Source: Brachybacterium sillae
GTDB taxonomy: Bacteria > Actinomycetota > Actinomycetes > Actinomycetales > Dermabacteraceae
Direction of reading: 5' to 3'
Assembly: GCF_025028335.1 (NCBI RefSeq)
Contig: NZ_JAFEUW010000001.1
Coordinates: 2,480,001 to 2,544,000, forward strand
Length of the DNA stretch: 64,000 bases
In this document: in pieces, positions 20,174-32,194 of the stretch
How positions within the stretch are numbered: position 1 is the stretch's first letter
How the letters are laid out: each line of letters begins with the position of its first letter
Notes under the pieces: generated by a model
The model's input: the letters and a program-made list of their open reading frames with translations, nothing else
Told to the model about the DNA's origin: nothing
The model's database searches: none
Program-made: the position numbers and the translations under genes

Positions 20174-21294
20174 TGGCCGGCCCGCCCCGGGTCGTCGCCC
20201 GGGCCCGCACGGCGGTGCGCATCGCCCTCACCCGACGTCTCGAGACCCTCGCCGACGCCAGCGATCCCGCCCGCTGGCGCCCCGTCGTCCTGGTCGGGCT
20301 CAGCGGCGGCGCCGACTCCCTGGCCCTGCTCGCGACGACGGTGTGGGTGGCGGGCAGGCTCGGCCTGGCCACCGAGGCGGTGATCATCGATCACGGGCTG
20401 CAGGAGGGCTCGGAGCGGGTGGCCGAGCATGCCGCGATGCAGGCCGAACAGCTCGGCGCGGCCGCCGCGCACGTGCGCCGCGTCGCGGTGGAGGACGGCC
20501 CGGGCGGTCTGGAGAACGCCGCCCGGCAGGCCCGACACCGGGCCCTGGCCGAGGTCCGGGAGGACCGCGGGGCGCTCGCCGTACTGCTCGCCCACACCCT
20601 CGACGACCAGGCCGAACAGGTGCTCCTCGGTCTCGCCCGAGGCGGCGGCCCCCGGTCCATCGCCGCGATCTCCCCGGCGCGGGGCGTGACGCTGCGTCCC
20701 TTCCTCGGCACCGACGAGGACGAGTCCCTCGGACTGCGGCGCGCCGACACCGAGGAGATCTGCCGCCTGCACGACCTGGAGTGGTGGGACGACCCGATGA
20801 ACGCCGACCCGCATCATCTGCGCGCGAGGGTGCGGCATGAAGTGTTGCCCGTGCTGCGGGAGGTGCTCGGGGATCAGGTCGAGGAGAACCTCGCCCGCGC
20901 CTCCGCGCTGGTCCGGGAGGACGCCGACCACCTCGATCGGGAGGCGCGAGAGCTGTCGGAGGGTTTGCGCCGGCCCGTCGACGGGCCCCACGATCTGCTC
21001 GCCCTCGATGTGCACGCCCTCGCGGCGGAACCGACCCCGATCCGCACGCGAATCCTGCGGGACGTGTCACGTCGGGCCGCCCGGGCCGCGGGCGGCGGCA
21101 GCGGGAAGTCCCTGCTGCGGCGCCACGTGCGGGAGGTCGATGCCCTGGTGCGCTCATGGCACGGTCAGGCCCCGGCGCCGCTCCCGGGTACGATCGAGGT
21201 CGCTCGTTGCGACGGGCTGCTCGTGTGGCGACGCGCCCCCGCGGGCACGGATCGTCGCGTAGGGCACCTCGAGGGAACCGACCAGAAGGAGTGA
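20173..21294 (+). CDS. tilS: tRNA(Ile)-lysidine synthase
   Basis: ATP-pyrophosphatase that attaches lysine to C34 of tRNA-Ile(CAU), changing its identity from Met to Ile. The PP-loop is SGGADS (44-49). IIDHGLQ, LLAHTLDDQAEQVLLGL and the downstream RPF and WWDDPMN segments are family hallmarks. At 373 residues it is the short actinobacterial form with a reduced C-terminal domain. It overlaps dacB by one base and is followed after 4 nt by hpt, the usual tilS-hpt-ftsH order. Confidence 0.95.
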   Translation: MAGPPRVVARARTAVRIALTRRLETLADASDPARWRPVVLVGLSGGADSLALLATTVWVAGRLGLATEAVIIDHGLQEGSERVAEHAAMQAEQLGAAAAHVRRVAVEDGPGGLENAARQARHRALAEVREDRGALAVLLAHTLDDQAEQVLLGLARGGGPRSIAAISPARGVTLRPFLGTDEDESLGLRRADTEEICRLHDLEWWDDPMNADPHHLRARVRHEVLPVLREVLGDQVEENLARASALVREDADHLDREARELSEGLRRPVDGPHDLLALDVHALAAEPTPIRTRILRDVSRRAARAAGGGSGKSLLRRHVREVDALVRSWHGQAPAPLPGTIEVARCDGLLVWRRAPAGTDRRVGHLEGTDQKE

Positions 21295-21298
21295 CGGC

Positions 21299-21853
21299 GT
21301 GGCGGCCGACCCCATCCATGACGACGTCGACCGGGTGCTGCTCGACGAGGCGCAGATCCACGACAAGCTCACCGAGCTGGGTCGTCGCATCTCCGCCGAC
21401 TATGCCGAGAACCCGCCGATCCTGGTCGGTGTGTTGAAGGGCGCCGTCATGGTGATGGCCGATCTCGCGCGCCGCATCGACCTGCCGGTGGAGATGGACT
21501 GGATGGCGGTCTCCTCCTACGGCTCGGGGACGAAGTCCTCCGGTGTGGTGCGGATCCTCAAGGACCTCGGCGCCGACATCACCGGGCGTCACGTCCTCAT
21601 CGTGGAGGACATCATCGACTCCGGGCTCACCCTGAAGTGGCTCCTGGCGAACCTCCGCTCCCGCGGTGCCGCGAGCGTCGAGGTCTGCGCCCTGCTGCGC
21701 AAGCCCGAGGCCGCCCGCGTGGAGATCGACGTGAAGTACGTCGGCTTCGACATCCCCACCGAGTTCGTGATCGGCTACGGGCTCGACTACGCCGAGCGCT
21801 ACCGCAACCTCCCCTACGTGGGAGTGCTCAAGCGCTCCGTCTACGAGGACTGA
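21299..21853 (+). CDS. hpt: Hypoxanthine phosphoribosyltransferase
   Basis: Purine salvage enzyme transferring phosphoribose from PRPP to hypoxanthine or guanine. The PRPP-binding loop is VLIVEDIIDSGLTL (about 98-111); LVGVLKGAVMVMADLAR and SSYGSGTKSSG are the conserved N-terminal loops. It has 184 residues and a GTG start with AGAAGGAG 8 nt upstream. It lies between tilS and ftsH, an order widespread in Gram-positive bacteria. Confidence 0.96.
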   Translation: MAADPIHDDVDRVLLDEAQIHDKLTELGRRISADYAENPPILVGVLKGAVMVMADLARRIDLPVEMDWMAVSSYGSGTKSSGVVRILKDLGADITGRHVLIVEDIIDSGLTLKWLLANLRSRGAASVEVCALLRKPEAARVEIDVKYVGFDIPTEFVIGYGLDYAERYRNLPYVGVLKRSVYED

Positions 21854-21854
21854 G

Positions 21855-23894
<2,040 letters not shown>

Positions 23895-23895
23895 C

Positions 23896-24459
23896 ATGCC
23901 GGTGGACCACGCGCGCATCGAGGCCGCCGTCCGCGAGATCCTCGCTGGCATCGGTGAGGACCCCGACCGCGACGGACTGCGGGACACCCCCGCCCGGGTG
24001 GCGCGGATGTACGCCGAGGTGTTCGCCGGCATGGATCAGAACGCCGCCGAGCCCCTCGCCACCACCTTCGACCTGGAGCACCGGGAGCTCGTGCTGGTGA
24101 AGAACATCCGGTTCTACTCCATGTGCGAGCACCACCTCCTGCCGTTCCTCGGCGCCGCCCACATTGGGTACATCCCCGGGGACGGTGGTGTGACGGGCCT
24201 GTCGAAACTCGCGCGTCTGGTGCAGGTCTACGCCCGCCGCCCTCAGGTGCAGGAGCGGATCACCACCGAGATCGCGGACGCCCTCATGCAGGAGCTCCGG
24301 GCCTCCGGGGCGATCGTGGTGCTCGAGGCTGAGCACATGTGCATGAGCATGCGCGGGGTGCGCGCCGAGGAGGCTCGCACCGTCACCAGTGCCGTGCGCG
24401 GTGTGCTGCGGGAGACCGCCACCCGTGCCGAGGCGATGAGCCTGATCATGAAGGGCTGA
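23896..24459 (+). CDS. folE: GTP cyclohydrolase I
   Basis: First enzyme of folate synthesis, converting GTP to dihydroneopterin triphosphate. The 187 residues carry the zinc ligands Cys77 and His80 ([11 protein letters not shown]) and Cys149 (EHMCMSMRG). [19 protein letters not shown] is the conserved substrate-binding segment. It begins 1 nt after ftsH and is followed 4 nt later by folP. No riboswitch precedes it, so it relies on operon transcription. Confidence 0.97.
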   Translation: MPVDHARIEAAVREILAGIGEDPDRDGLRDTPARVARMYAEVFAGMDQNAAEPLATTFDLEHRELVLVKNIRFYSMCEHHLLPFLGAAHIGYIPGDGGVTGLSKLARLVQVYARRPQVQERITTEIADALMQELRASGAIVVLEAEHMCMSMRGVRAEEARTVTSAVRGVLRETATRAEAMSLIMKG

Positions 24460-24463
24460 GTCC

Positions 24464-25336
24464 ATGCGCCGTCCGCTCCTCTCCGGTCCCCGTCGCCCCG
24501 TCGGTCTGCCGGAGCCCCTCGCCTCCCTCGACCGCACCGCGGTGATGGGGATCCTCAACGTCACCCCCGACTCGTTCTCCGACGGCGGCCTGCACAACGC
24601 CCCCGAGGCCGCCGTCGCCCACGCCCGCCTGCTCCGCGACCAGGGCGCGGACCTCATCGACCTCGGTGGGGAGTCGACCCGCCCGGGTGCCGAACCGGTC
24701 GACGAGGAGGAGGAGCTGCGTCGCGTGATGCCCGTGGTGCGGGCGCTCGTCGCCGATGGCGCCGTGCTCAGTATCGACACCATGCATGCGGCAGTGGCGG
24801 AGGCCGTGATCGCCGAAGGGGTCGGCATCATCAACGACGTCTCCGGCGGTCTCGCCGACCCTGCCATGCCCGCCACCACAGCGCGGTTGCGCACCCGGCG
24901 CGGCGAACCGCCGGTCATGATCGCCATGCACTGGCGGGGGCCCGACGTCCGACGCCACACCACGTACACCGACGTGGCCCGGGAGGTCCGTGAGGAACTG
25001 GGGGCGGCACTCCGCGCCCTGGTCGAGGCCGGAGTGGAGCGGGAGCGGCTCGTGGCCGACCCGGGGCTCGGCTTCTCCAAGGCCGCCGCCCAGGACTGGG
25101 AACTGCTGGCCCACTGGGATGAGCTCGAGGCCCACGACCTGCCGGTGCTGATCGGTGCCTCCCGGAAGCGGTCGATGGGGTCTCTCGGGGTGGACCGCGA
25201 CCAGGTCACCGCCGCGGTAAGCATGCACAGCGCCCTGCACGGCGCGTGGGCGGTGCGGGTGCACGAGGCCGCTCCCAGTGCCGCAGCCGCCCGCGCCGCG
25301 CGGGCCCTCGCCCAGGCGGGGTCCCGCCGTGGCTGA
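24464..25336 (+). CDS. folP: Dihydropteroate synthase
   Basis: Joins 6-hydroxymethyl-dihydropterin pyrophosphate with p-aminobenzoate; this is the sulfonamide target. In its 290 residues the TIM-barrel signatures GILNVTPDSFSDGG (29-42), DLGGESTRPGAEPV, INDVSGG, DPGLGFSK and GASRKRSMG are intact. The stop overlaps the GTG start of the folB-folK fusion by eight bases. It is part of the folE-folP-folBK run. Confidence 0.97.
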   Translation: MRRPLLSGPRRPVGLPEPLASLDRTAVMGILNVTPDSFSDGGLHNAPEAAVAHARLLRDQGADLIDLGGESTRPGAEPVDEEEELRRVMPVVRALVADGAVLSIDTMHAAVAEAVIAEGVGIINDVSGGLADPAMPATTARLRTRRGEPPVMIAMHWRGPDVRRHTTYTDVAREVREELGAALRALVEAGVERERLVADPGLGFSKAAAQDWELLAHWDELEAHDLPVLIGASRKRSMGSLGVDRDQVTAAVSMHSALHGAWAVRVHEAAPSAAAARAARALAQAGSRRG

Positions 25337-26237
25337 GTTCGTGCCCGAGGTGGGTGCGCCCGCCCCGCACCGCGACGTGATCCGTCTGCGGGGAGTGCGG
25401 GCGCACGGCCACCACGGGGTGCTCGAGCATGAGCGCCGCGATGGCCAGGAATTCCTCGCCGACGTCGCCCTCCATCTGGCCCTCGCCCCCGCCGCCCGCG
25501 GGGACGTCCTCGACCGCACCGTGAACTACGCCGAGGTCGCCCAGATCCTCGTCGAGGAGATCACCGGGCCTCCCGTCGACCTGATCGAGACGGTCGCCGA
25601 ACGCGCCGCTGCGCGCATCCTCGCCGAGCATCCGCTGGTGCGTCGCCTCGACCTGGTCCTGCACAAGCCCTCCGCGCCGATCCCGCACCCCTTCACGGAT
25701 GTCGCGGTGGAGATCACCCGCACCGCGCCGCCCGTGGAGGCGGTCCTCGCCCTCGGCTCCAACCTGCAGGACCGCCGGGCCCTCCTGGAGCGCGCCCTCG
25801 ACCTGCTGGACGGGGCGGCGGAGGTCCAGCGGGTGTGGACCGGCCCGATCCTGGAGACCGACCCCGTCGGTGGGGTCGAGCAGGGGGGGTTCCTCAACAC
25901 CACGGTGGGAGTGCGCACGACGCTCGGCCCGTGGGAGCTGCTGGGCCTCGCCCACGCCCTGGAACGAGACGCCCACCGGGAACGCCAGGTGCGGTGGGGC
26001 CCGCGCACCCTCGACGTCGACGTCATCACCTGGGGAGACTTGATGCTCGACGACCCCGACCTGACCCTCCCGCACCCCCGAGCGCACGAGCGGGCCTTCG
26101 TCCTCGCCCCCTGGCACGCGGTCCGCCCCGACGACACCCTGGTGGGCCATGACGGGCCCCGGCCGATCGCCGATCTGCTCGCCGCGGCGCCGGACCGTCA
26201 TGGTCTGCACGCCGCACGGCAGGGGGACACCGACTGA
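25329..26237 (+). CDS. folBK: Bifunctional dihydroneopterin aldolase / HPPK
   Basis: One chain of 302 residues covers two consecutive folate steps. Residues about 15-118 form dihydroneopterin aldolase (GVRAHGHHGVLEHERRDGQ, TVNYAEVAQ, LIETVAERAA). Residues about 122-295 form 6-hydroxymethyl-dihydropterin pyrophosphokinase (VLALGSNLQDRRALLERAL, FLNTTV, WGPRTLDVDVITWGD, HPRAHERAFVLAPW). The two are separate genes in Mycobacterium, but fused versions occur in other actinobacteria. The GTG start lies inside the end of folP. The last base is shared with the start of the DUF3180 gene. Confidence 0.95.
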   Translation: MAEFVPEVGAPAPHRDVIRLRGVRAHGHHGVLEHERRDGQEFLADVALHLALAPAARGDVLDRTVNYAEVAQILVEEITGPPVDLIETVAERAAARILAEHPLVRRLDLVLHKPSAPIPHPFTDVAVEITRTAPPVEAVLALGSNLQDRRALLERALDLLDGAAEVQRVWTGPILETDPVGGVEQGGFLNTTVGVRTTLGPWELLGLAHALERDAHRERQVRWGPRTLDVDVITWGDLMLDDPDLTLPHPRAHERAFVLAPWHAVRPDDTLVGHDGPRPIADLLAAAPDRHGLHAARQGDTD

Positions 26238-26743
26238 TGCGCCCCGTCGGAATCCCCATGCTGCTGCTCATCGGCGTGCTGGCCGGCGGGGTCGGCGCGG
26301 CGGGATCCGAGTTCGCCGTCTCCCGCGGCGGAACCCTGCCGGTGGCGGGATGGCTCTCGGGCCTCGTGCTGCTGGTGCTCGCGGGGGTGCTCGTGGCTCT
26401 CGGGCTTCCGCTGCGGCGCTATCTGCGCGAATCGGAGGAACGGCGATTGCACCCGACCCTTGCGCCGCGACGTCACCAGCTGGACATGCCCACCGCCTAC
26501 CGCACCGTGCAGCTCGCCCGTGCCGCCGCCTACACAGGGGCGATCTGTGCGGGCCTGTTCCTGGGGGAAGCCGTGTTCCTGGTCAGCACCGGCCTGGGGG
26601 ACCTCGGGACCGCCGTGCTGCCGACCACCTTCGCCGGTGTGTGCGCGATCGTCCTGGCCGTCGTCGGGGTGATCGTCGAACGCTGGGGGACCCTTCCGCC
26701 GAGCGACAGCGGGGACTCGGCCGGACGCGCCACCCCTGCCTGA
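26237..26743 (+). CDS. DUF3180 membrane protein
   Basis: A 168-residue integral membrane protein of unknown function with about four helices (5-25, 38-58, 98-118 and 124-148) and a cytoplasmic loop RRYLRESEERRLHPTLAPRR. DUF3180 proteins directly follow folK in most actinobacteria, and this one overlaps folBK by one base, so the name rests on both topology and position. A mild hairpin (GGCCGCCCC/GGGGCGACC near 26753) lies after the stop. Confidence 0.82.
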   Translation: MRPVGIPMLLLIGVLAGGVGAAGSEFAVSRGGTLPVAGWLSGLVLLVLAGVLVALGLPLRRYLRESEERRLHPTLAPRRHQLDMPTAYRTVQLARAAAYTGAICAGLFLGEAVFLVSTGLGDLGTAVLPTTFAGVCAIVLAVVGVIVERWGTLPPSDSGDSAGRATPA

Positions 26744-26822
26744 GCGAGGGAGGCCGCCCCGGGGCGACCTTCGGATCCGGGTGTCTCACCGATGGTCGAG
26801 CGGGATGCCCGACCCGGCCTGC

Positions 26823-26828
26823 CATGAT
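26823..26828 (+). promoter_or_regulatory. -10 box, leaderless promoter of the PH-domain pair
   Basis: CATGAT ends 6 nt before the ATG at 26835. It fits the NANNNT pattern but is not a strong match. Confidence 0.4.
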
Positions 26829-26834
26829 GGACCC

Positions 26835-27320
26835 ATGAGAGCATCCTCCGAGACCGCGCTGCGGCCCGTGTCCCCGCGCCTGATCACGGCTCGCCGGATC
26901 GCGGCGCTGCCCGGGCAGGCGGTAGCGCTGCTGTTGATCGCCGCAGCCGTCACCGCAGCGGTGCTCCTGGATCGCTGGTGGCTCGCCCTGCTTGCCCTGA
27001 TCCCGCTCGCCGTGGTGCTGCCCGGGGTGCTGCTCGTCGGTCGGCGGGTCCGTGCCCTCGGGTACGCCGAACGGGATGACGACCTGGTGGTGGCCACCGG
27101 GGTCCTGGTGCGGCGCGTCGTCACCGTCCCCTACGGGCGGATCCAGTCGGTGACGCTCTCCCGTGGCCCGCTGCTGCAGCGTCTGGGGCTCGCCGATGTG
27201 CAGCTGACCACGGCGGCGGCCGCCGCGAGCGTGGTGATCCCCGGACTGGACCGCGCCGAGGCCGAAGCTCTGCGGCTGCGCCTGCTGGAGCGCGGCGAAG
27301 CCCAGCTGGCGGCACTGTGA
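26835..27320 (+). CDS. Bacterial PH (bPH2) domain membrane protein, YdbS-like
   Basis: A 161-residue protein with two adjacent membrane helices (about 28-48 and 50-72) and a C-terminal bacterial pleckstrin-homology domain (residues 80-150), recognised by VATGVLVRRVVTVPYGRIQS and the LGLADVQLTT strand. It overlaps by four bases a larger protein carrying more copies of the same domain; the pair matches YdbS/YdbT of Bacillus, which affect antimicrobial resistance. The biochemical role is unknown. Confidence 0.8.
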   Translation: MRASSETALRPVSPRLITARRIAALPGQAVALLLIAAAVTAAVLLDRWWLALLALIPLAVVLPGVLLVGRRVRALGYAERDDDLVVATGVLVRRVVTVPYGRIQSVTLSRGPLLQRLGLADVQLTTAAAAASVVIPGLDRAEAEALRLRLLERGEAQLAAL

Positions 27321-28861
27321 GCACCGTCGTCCACCGTCGCACCCACCCGCTGACGCCGCTGGTCAACGGGTGGAAGGTGCTCGCCGCCGTGGCGGCCGTG
27401 GTCGGGTTCCAGAACATTCCCGACCTGCTCGAGGAGTTCACCTGGACCCGGGCCCTCATCGCCCTCGGCGCCCTGGCGGTGCTCACGGTGCTGGCGGTGC
27501 TGCTCGGGATGCTGAGCTGGTGGCGCACCACCTATGCCGTCGGACCCGGTGGCGTCGAACTGCACAGCGGACTTCTCACCCGCACCGAACGCTCCGCCCC
27601 GCGGGAACGGATCACCGCGGTCTCCGTGGAACGGCCGCTCATGGCCCGACTGCTGGGCGTCGCCAAGGTACGCGTGGAGCTCACCGGCGGTGAGGACTCG
27701 CATCTCGACATCGACTACGTCTCCTCGGCGGACGCCGAACGTCTGCGGCGTCACATCCTGCGGGTCGCCGCCGTCGGCGACCAGGATGCCGCCGCGGAGG
27801 ACCATGCCGGGGTGGTTGCCCTCGGAGGCTCGGGGGATGCGACGGGGTCCGCGAGCCCGTCTGCTGCCGACCCCACCTCCAGCCCTCTGCGGGAGCGCCT
27901 CGACCACGTCCTCCACGACGGTGTCACCGACGGGGAGCTCCTGGCCGGCATCCCCACCACCCGTCTGCTGCACTCCCTGCTGCGCGATGTCGGATTCCTG
28001 CTGATGTGTGCGGCGCTGCTGCTCGTGGGTCTCGCACCGGTGGTCACCATGCTCACCGGCGCGGTGCCGCTGAGCTGGGGTGTGATCCTGCCGTTGCTGC
28101 CCGCAGTGCTGGCGGTGCCGAAGCTCGTGCTGGATCGGGTGGAGAAGAGCTGGGGGTTCGTCTCCCGCACCACGCCGGCCGGGCTGCGCCTGCGTCGGGG
28201 CCTGTTCAGCACCCGCACCGACAACCTCGCTCCGGATCGTGTCCAGACCCTCACGCTGCGTCGCCCCCTGCTGTGGCGGGGACCGGGCTGGGTGGATCTC
28301 TCCGTGGCCACCGCCGGGATCGAGGACGGCGAGGACGGTGCCGATGCGATCCTCCCGGTCGGCACCGAGGCGGAACTGCGTGCGACGCTGGAGCACGTGA
28401 TGACCCCGCTCGGGACCCCCGACGACACCGCCACCCTGCTGCACCTGCTCACCGCCCCGGCCCGTGAGCTGCCCGGCCTGCATCCGCCGCACCGGTGGCA
28501 GTGGATCGCCCGCCGCACCTGCGCTGCGGTGGTGCTGCCGGAGGCGGTCGTGCTGCGCAGCGGGCTGCTCACCTGCCGTCTGCAGATCGTCCCCAGCGAC
28601 CGGCTGCAGGGCGTGCGATGGGTGCAGGGACCCGTCGACCGACGTCAGGGGCTGGCCCACCTCGAGATGATCACCGCCGATGGGGGCGTGGACTGGGAGC
28701 ACGGCTCCGCTGCCGACGCCGAGCGTCTCCACGCGGAGCTTGCCCGACGCGCTGCCGTCGCCCGCCGCTACCGTGACCGGGAGCGCTGGGCCCGTCCCGT
28801 CGCCTCCCTGCCGTCGGCCGCGTCCACGCCGACGACCGCCGTCCCCGAGGAGACACCATGA
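27317..28861 (+). CDS. Multi-bPH2-domain membrane protein, YdbT-like
   Basis: A 514-residue protein with three bPH2-type domains, each introduced by hydrophobic helices or a short linker: GGVELHSGLLTRTERSAPRE (domain 1, about 77-150), AGLRLRRGLFSTRTDNLAPD (domain 2, about 290-365) and EAVVLRSGLLTCRLQIVPSD (domain 3, about 408-480). Each has the pattern G-L/F-S/L-x-R..P.D/ERIQ. Membrane helices lie near 20-36, 42-66, 220-245 and 250-270. The GTG start overlaps the YdbS-like stop, and the stop overlaps the next gene by four bases, linking it to the panC operon. Confidence 0.78.
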   Translation: MSTVVHRRTHPLTPLVNGWKVLAAVAAVVGFQNIPDLLEEFTWTRALIALGALAVLTVLAVLLGMLSWWRTTYAVGPGGVELHSGLLTRTERSAPRERITAVSVERPLMARLLGVAKVRVELTGGEDSHLDIDYVSSADAERLRRHILRVAAVGDQDAAAEDHAGVVALGGSGDATGSASPSAADPTSSPLRERLDHVLHDGVTDGELLAGIPTTRLLHSLLRDVGFLLMCAALLLVGLAPVVTMLTGAVPLSWGVILPLLPAVLAVPKLVLDRVEKSWGFVSRTTPAGLRLRRGLFSTRTDNLAPDRVQTLTLRRPLLWRGPGWVDLSVATAGIEDGEDGADAILPVGTEAELRATLEHVMTPLGTPDDTATLLHLLTAPARELPGLHPPHRWQWIARRTCAAVVLPEAVVLRSGLLTCRLQIVPSDRLQGVRWVQGPVDRRQGLAHLEMITADGGVDWEHGSAADAERLHAELARRAAVARRYRDRERWARPVASLPSAASTPTTAVPEETP

Positions 28862-29793
28862 GCGCCGATCGGCGGGCCCCGCGGCTCGGCATCGGCGTCA
28901 TCGGTGCAGGACGTGTCGGCGCGGTCCTCGGGGCCGCTCTGCGCCGCGAGGGTCATGCCCTCACCGGCGCGTACGCCGTCTCCGACGCCTCCCGGCAGCG
29001 CGCTGAGGAGCTGCTGCCCGGGGTGCCGCTGCTGGACGTGCCCCGGATCGTGGAGCGCTCCGAGATGCTCCTGCTCGCGGTGCCCGACGATCAGCTGGAG
29101 GACCTGGCCGCCGGGATCGCCGCCACCGGTCTCGCCCCCGGGGGACAGCTCGTGGTCCACACCTCCGGCCGTTACGGGGTGGAGGTCCTCGCTCCGCTGG
29201 AGCGGGCCGGGGCGGTGACCCTCGCGATGCATCCCGCCATGACCTTCACCGGCACCGCCGCCGACCTGCCGCGACTGGTCGGCTGCCCCATGGCGGTCAC
29301 CGCCCGGGGCCACTTCCTGGCCATCGCGCAGGCGCTCGCCGTGGAGATCGGTGCCCGGCCGGTGACCGTCCCGGAGGGGGATCGCATCCTCTACCACGCC
29401 GCCCTCGCCCATGCCGCGAACCACCTCGTGGTGCTGGTGGATCAGTCGCGCGAGGCCCTGGTGCGTCTCGGCATGGACGACCCCGGCGGTTACCTGCGGC
29501 CCCTGCTCGAGGCGGCTCTCGACAATGCGCTGCGGCAGGGGGCGGCGGCCCTCACCGGGCCGGTGCGCCGCGGAGATGCCGGCACCGTCGCCGCCCACCT
29601 CGCGGCCCTCGCCGACCTCGACGCGACCGGCGGACCGGGTCATGCCCGCGACACCAAGGCGACCTACCGAGCCCTGGCCCGCGCGGCCCTCGCCCGCTCC
29701 GGTCTGTCCGCGGAGGCGGCCCGCAGGGTGCAGGATGTGGTGGACGGCGCGGATGCCGACCCCCACGCGCCCGACCCCGAGGAGGATGCATGA
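28858..29793 (+). CDS. Rossmann-fold / DUF2520 protein
   Basis: A 311-residue oxidoreductase-like protein. The nucleotide-binding site GIGVIGAGRVGAVLGAALR (11-29) is followed by LLLAVPDDQLEDLA, VHTSGRYG and AMHPAMTFTG. The C-terminal helical half is the DUF2520 domain (HAALAHAANHLVVLVDQSRE). It overlaps the YdbT-like gene and panC by four bases each. The same protein precedes panC in Mycobacterium (Rv3603c). It resembles ketopantoate reductases in fold, but whether it acts in pantothenate synthesis has not been settled as far as I know. Confidence 0.85.
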   Translation: MSADRRAPRLGIGVIGAGRVGAVLGAALRREGHALTGAYAVSDASRQRAEELLPGVPLLDVPRIVERSEMLLLAVPDDQLEDLAAGIAATGLAPGGQLVVHTSGRYGVEVLAPLERAGAVTLAMHPAMTFTGTAADLPRLVGCPMAVTARGHFLAIAQALAVEIGARPVTVPEGDRILYHAALAHAANHLVVLVDQSREALVRLGMDDPGGYLRPLLEAALDNALRQGAAALTGPVRRGDAGTVAAHLAALADLDATGGPGHARDTKATYRALARAALARSGLSAEAARRVQDVVDGADADPHAPDPEEDA

Positions 29794-30626
29794 CCCGCCT
29801 GGTGACCACGAAGCAGGAGCTGCGGCAGGCCCGCGCCGCCCTCGACGGCACCGTCGCGGTGGTCATGACCATGGGTGCTCTGCACGCGGGCCATCTGGCC
29901 CTGGTGGACCACGCCCGCACCCTCGCCGACCACGTGATCCTCACCGACTTCGTGAACCCCCTGCAGTTCGGGCCGGAGGAGGACTTCGAACGGTACCCGC
30001 GGGATCTCGACGCCGATCTGCGTCTGGTCGACGGCCTCGTCGACCTCGTGTTCGCGCCCTCGGTCGAGGAGATGTACCCGATGCTCCCGCCGATGGTGAC
30101 GGTGACCGTCGGGGACCTCGCCGCCGGGTTCGAGGGGACCGCCCGTCCCGGTCATTTCGCCGGGGTCGCCACCGTCGTGCTGAAACTGCTGCTGCTGACG
30201 CAGCCCGACATCGCCGTGTTCGGCCGCAAGGATGCCCAACAGCTCGCGATCGTGCAGCGTCTGGTGGGGGACCTCGACGTGCCGGTGGAGATCGCCCCGG
30301 TGCCGCTGCAGCGCGAACCCAGCGGCCTCGCCCGGTCCAGCCGCAACGCCTATCTCGACGATGCGGGTCGGCAGCAGGCCCTGGCCCTGTCGCGCCTGGT
30401 GACCGCCGTGGAGGCAGCCGCTCCCAGCACCACCGCCGTGCTGCGGGAGATCGAGCAGGCTCGTGAGCGGCAGGAGGTCGACTGGGAGTACGCCGCAGCT
30501 GTGGATCCGGCCACCTTCGCGCCCATCGGGTCCGACCACCGCGGGGAGACCGTCGTGGTGATGACCGCGCGGGTCCAGGGCGTGCGTCTGCTCGACACCA
30601 CTGTGGTGCAGCTCTCCGCGCCCTGA
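29790..30626 (+). CDS. panC: Pantothenate synthetase
   Basis: Condenses pantoate and beta-alanine with ATP to form pantothenate. The 278 residues include the HIGH-like [15 protein letters not shown] (H32, H35), the pantoate site [16 protein letters not shown], and [19 protein letters not shown] and SSRNAYL. The family is homodimeric. In Mycobacterium panD and coaX come next, but here lysS follows after about 60 nt and panD is at 957-1364, so the substrate-supplying enzyme is encoded elsewhere. Confidence 0.96.
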   Translation: MTRLVTTKQELRQARAALDGTVAVVMTMGALHAGHLALVDHARTLADHVILTDFVNPLQFGPEEDFERYPRDLDADLRLVDGLVDLVFAPSVEEMYPMLPPMVTVTVGDLAAGFEGTARPGHFAGVATVVLKLLLLTQPDIAVFGRKDAQQLAIVQRLVGDLDVPVEIAPVPLQREPSGLARSSRNAYLDDAGRQQALALSRLVTAVEAAAPSTTAVLREIEQARERQEVDWEYAAAVDPATFAPIGSDHRGETVVVMTARVQGVRLLDTTVVQLSAP

Positions 30627-30671
30627 GCTGTCCGGGATGGCGCAGGCCCGTGACGGTAGGGGCCCGCGTGG

Positions 30672-30677
30672 GACAAT
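30672..30677 (+). promoter_or_regulatory. -10 box, leaderless promoter of lysS
   Basis: GACAAT ends 7 nt before the ATG at 30685, with no ribosome binding site. Confidence 0.55.
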
Positions 30678-30684
30678 CGACCCC

Positions 30685-32193
30685 ATGACCGACGCGCAGC
30701 CCGCTCCCGATGCCCTGGACACCTCCGACCAGATCGCCGTCCGCCGGTCCAAGCGCGAGCGGCTTCTGGCCCGCGGTGAGGAGCCGTACCCCGTCAGCGT
30801 GCCGGTGACGCACACCGTCGCGCAGATCCGCGCCGACCATGACGGTCTCGCCGCCGGGGAGGAGACCGAGGATGTCGTCGGTGTTGCCGGCCGGGTGGTG
30901 TTCCAGCGCAACACCGGCAAGCTGTGCTTCGCGACGATCCAGGACGGCGCGGGGGAGCGCCTGCAGATCATGCTGAGCCTTGCCGAGGTGGGGGAGGACT
31001 CCCTGGCCCGGTTCAAGGCCGATGTCGATCTCGGCGATCATGTGTTCTTCCACGGCCGGATCGGTGCCTCCCGACGAGGGGAGCTCTCGGTGTTCGCCGA
31101 CGAATGGCGCATGGCCGCCAAGGCGATCCGACCGCTGCCGGTTCTCCATGCGGGGCTGTCCGAGGAGTCGCGGGTGCGCCGCCGGTACGCCGATCTGATT
31201 GTGCGGGAGGAGGCGCGGCGCACGGTCCGGCTGCGTGCGGAGGTCATGCGCTCCCTGCGCGAGTCCTTCCATCAGCGGGAGTTCGTCGAGGTCGAGACGC
31301 CGATGCTGCAGGTGATCCCCTCGGGGGCCGCCGCCCGTCCGTTCGTCACCCATATGAACGCCTTCGACATCGATCTGTACCTGCGGATCGCGCCCGAGCT
31401 GTTCCTGAAGCGCGCCGCTGTCGGTGGGCTGGAGCGGGTGTTCGAGATCAACCGGAACTTCCGCAATGAGGGCGCCGACTCCACGCATTCGCCGGAGTTC
31501 GCGATGCTCGAGGCCTATCAGGCGTACGGGGATTACGACTCCATCGGGGATCTCACCCGGGATCTGGTGCAGGAGGCCGCACGCGCGGCGACCGGTTCCA
31601 CTCTGGTGACCCTCGCCGACGGCACGGAGTACGACCTCGGTGGGGAATGGTCCTCGATCACCGTGTACGGCTCGGTGTCGGAGGCGCTCGAGGAGGAGGT
31701 CACCCCGCAGACCCCGGTGGAGCGTCTGCGGGAGATCGCCCGCGCCCAGGGCCTGGATCTCGACCACCCGAAGTACGGGCACGGCAAGCTGGTCGAGGAA
31801 CTGTTCGAGCATCTTGTGGGGGACGACCTGTGGGAGCCGACGTTCGTGCGGGACTTCCCGGTGGAGACCAGCCCGCTGGTGCGCGCCCACCGCAGCACCC
31901 CCGGGGTGGTCGAGAAGTGGGATCTGTATGTGCGCGGCATGGAGCTGGCGACCGGATATTCGGAGCTGGTGGATCCGGTGGTGCAGCGCGAGCGTTTCGA
32001 GCAGCAGGCCCGTCTGGCCGCCGTCGGTGACGACGAGGCCATGCGTCTGGACGAGGATTTCCTGGAGGCCATGGAGTACGCGCTCCCGCCGACCGGTGGC
32101 ATGGGCATGGGTATCGACCGCCTGCTGATGGCCATCACCGGATTGGGTATCCGTGAGACCATCCTCTTCCCGCTGGTGAAGCCGGGTGCCTGA
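30685..32193 (+). CDS. lysS: Lysyl-tRNA synthetase, class II
   Basis: Charges tRNA-Lys. The 502 residues consist of an N-terminal OB-fold anticodon-binding domain (about 60-160) and the class II catalytic core: motif 1 near [10 protein letters not shown], motif 2 [20 protein letters not shown] and motif 3 [25 protein letters not shown] is typical of LysRS as opposed to AspRS or AsnRS. A leaderless promoter precedes it. The lysS-lsr2-clpC order is a conserved actinobacterial arrangement, interrupted here after lsr2. Confidence 0.97.
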   Translation: MTDAQPAPDALDTSDQIAVRRSKRERLLARGEEPYPVSVPVTHTVAQIRADHDGLAAGEETEDVVGVAGRVVFQRNTGKLCFATIQDGAGERLQIMLSLAEVGEDSLARFKADVDLGDHVFFHGRIGASRRGELSVFADEWRMAAKAIRPLPVLHAGLSEESRVRRRYADLIVREEARRTVRLRAEVMRSLRESFHQREFVEVETPMLQVIPSGAAARPFVTHMNAFDIDLYLRIAPELFLKRAAVGGLERVFEINRNFRNEGADSTHSPEFAMLEAYQAYGDYDSIGDLTRDLVQEAARAATGSTLVTLADGTEYDLGGEWSSITVYGSVSEALEEEVTPQTPVERLREIARAQGLDLDHPKYGHGKLVEELFEHLVGDDLWEPTFVRDFPVETSPLVRAHRSTPGVVEKWDLYVRGMELATGYSELVDPVVQRERFEQQARLAAVGDDEAMRLDEDFLEAMEYALPPTGGMGMGIDRLLMAITGLGIRETILFPLVKPGA

Positions 32194-32194
32194 G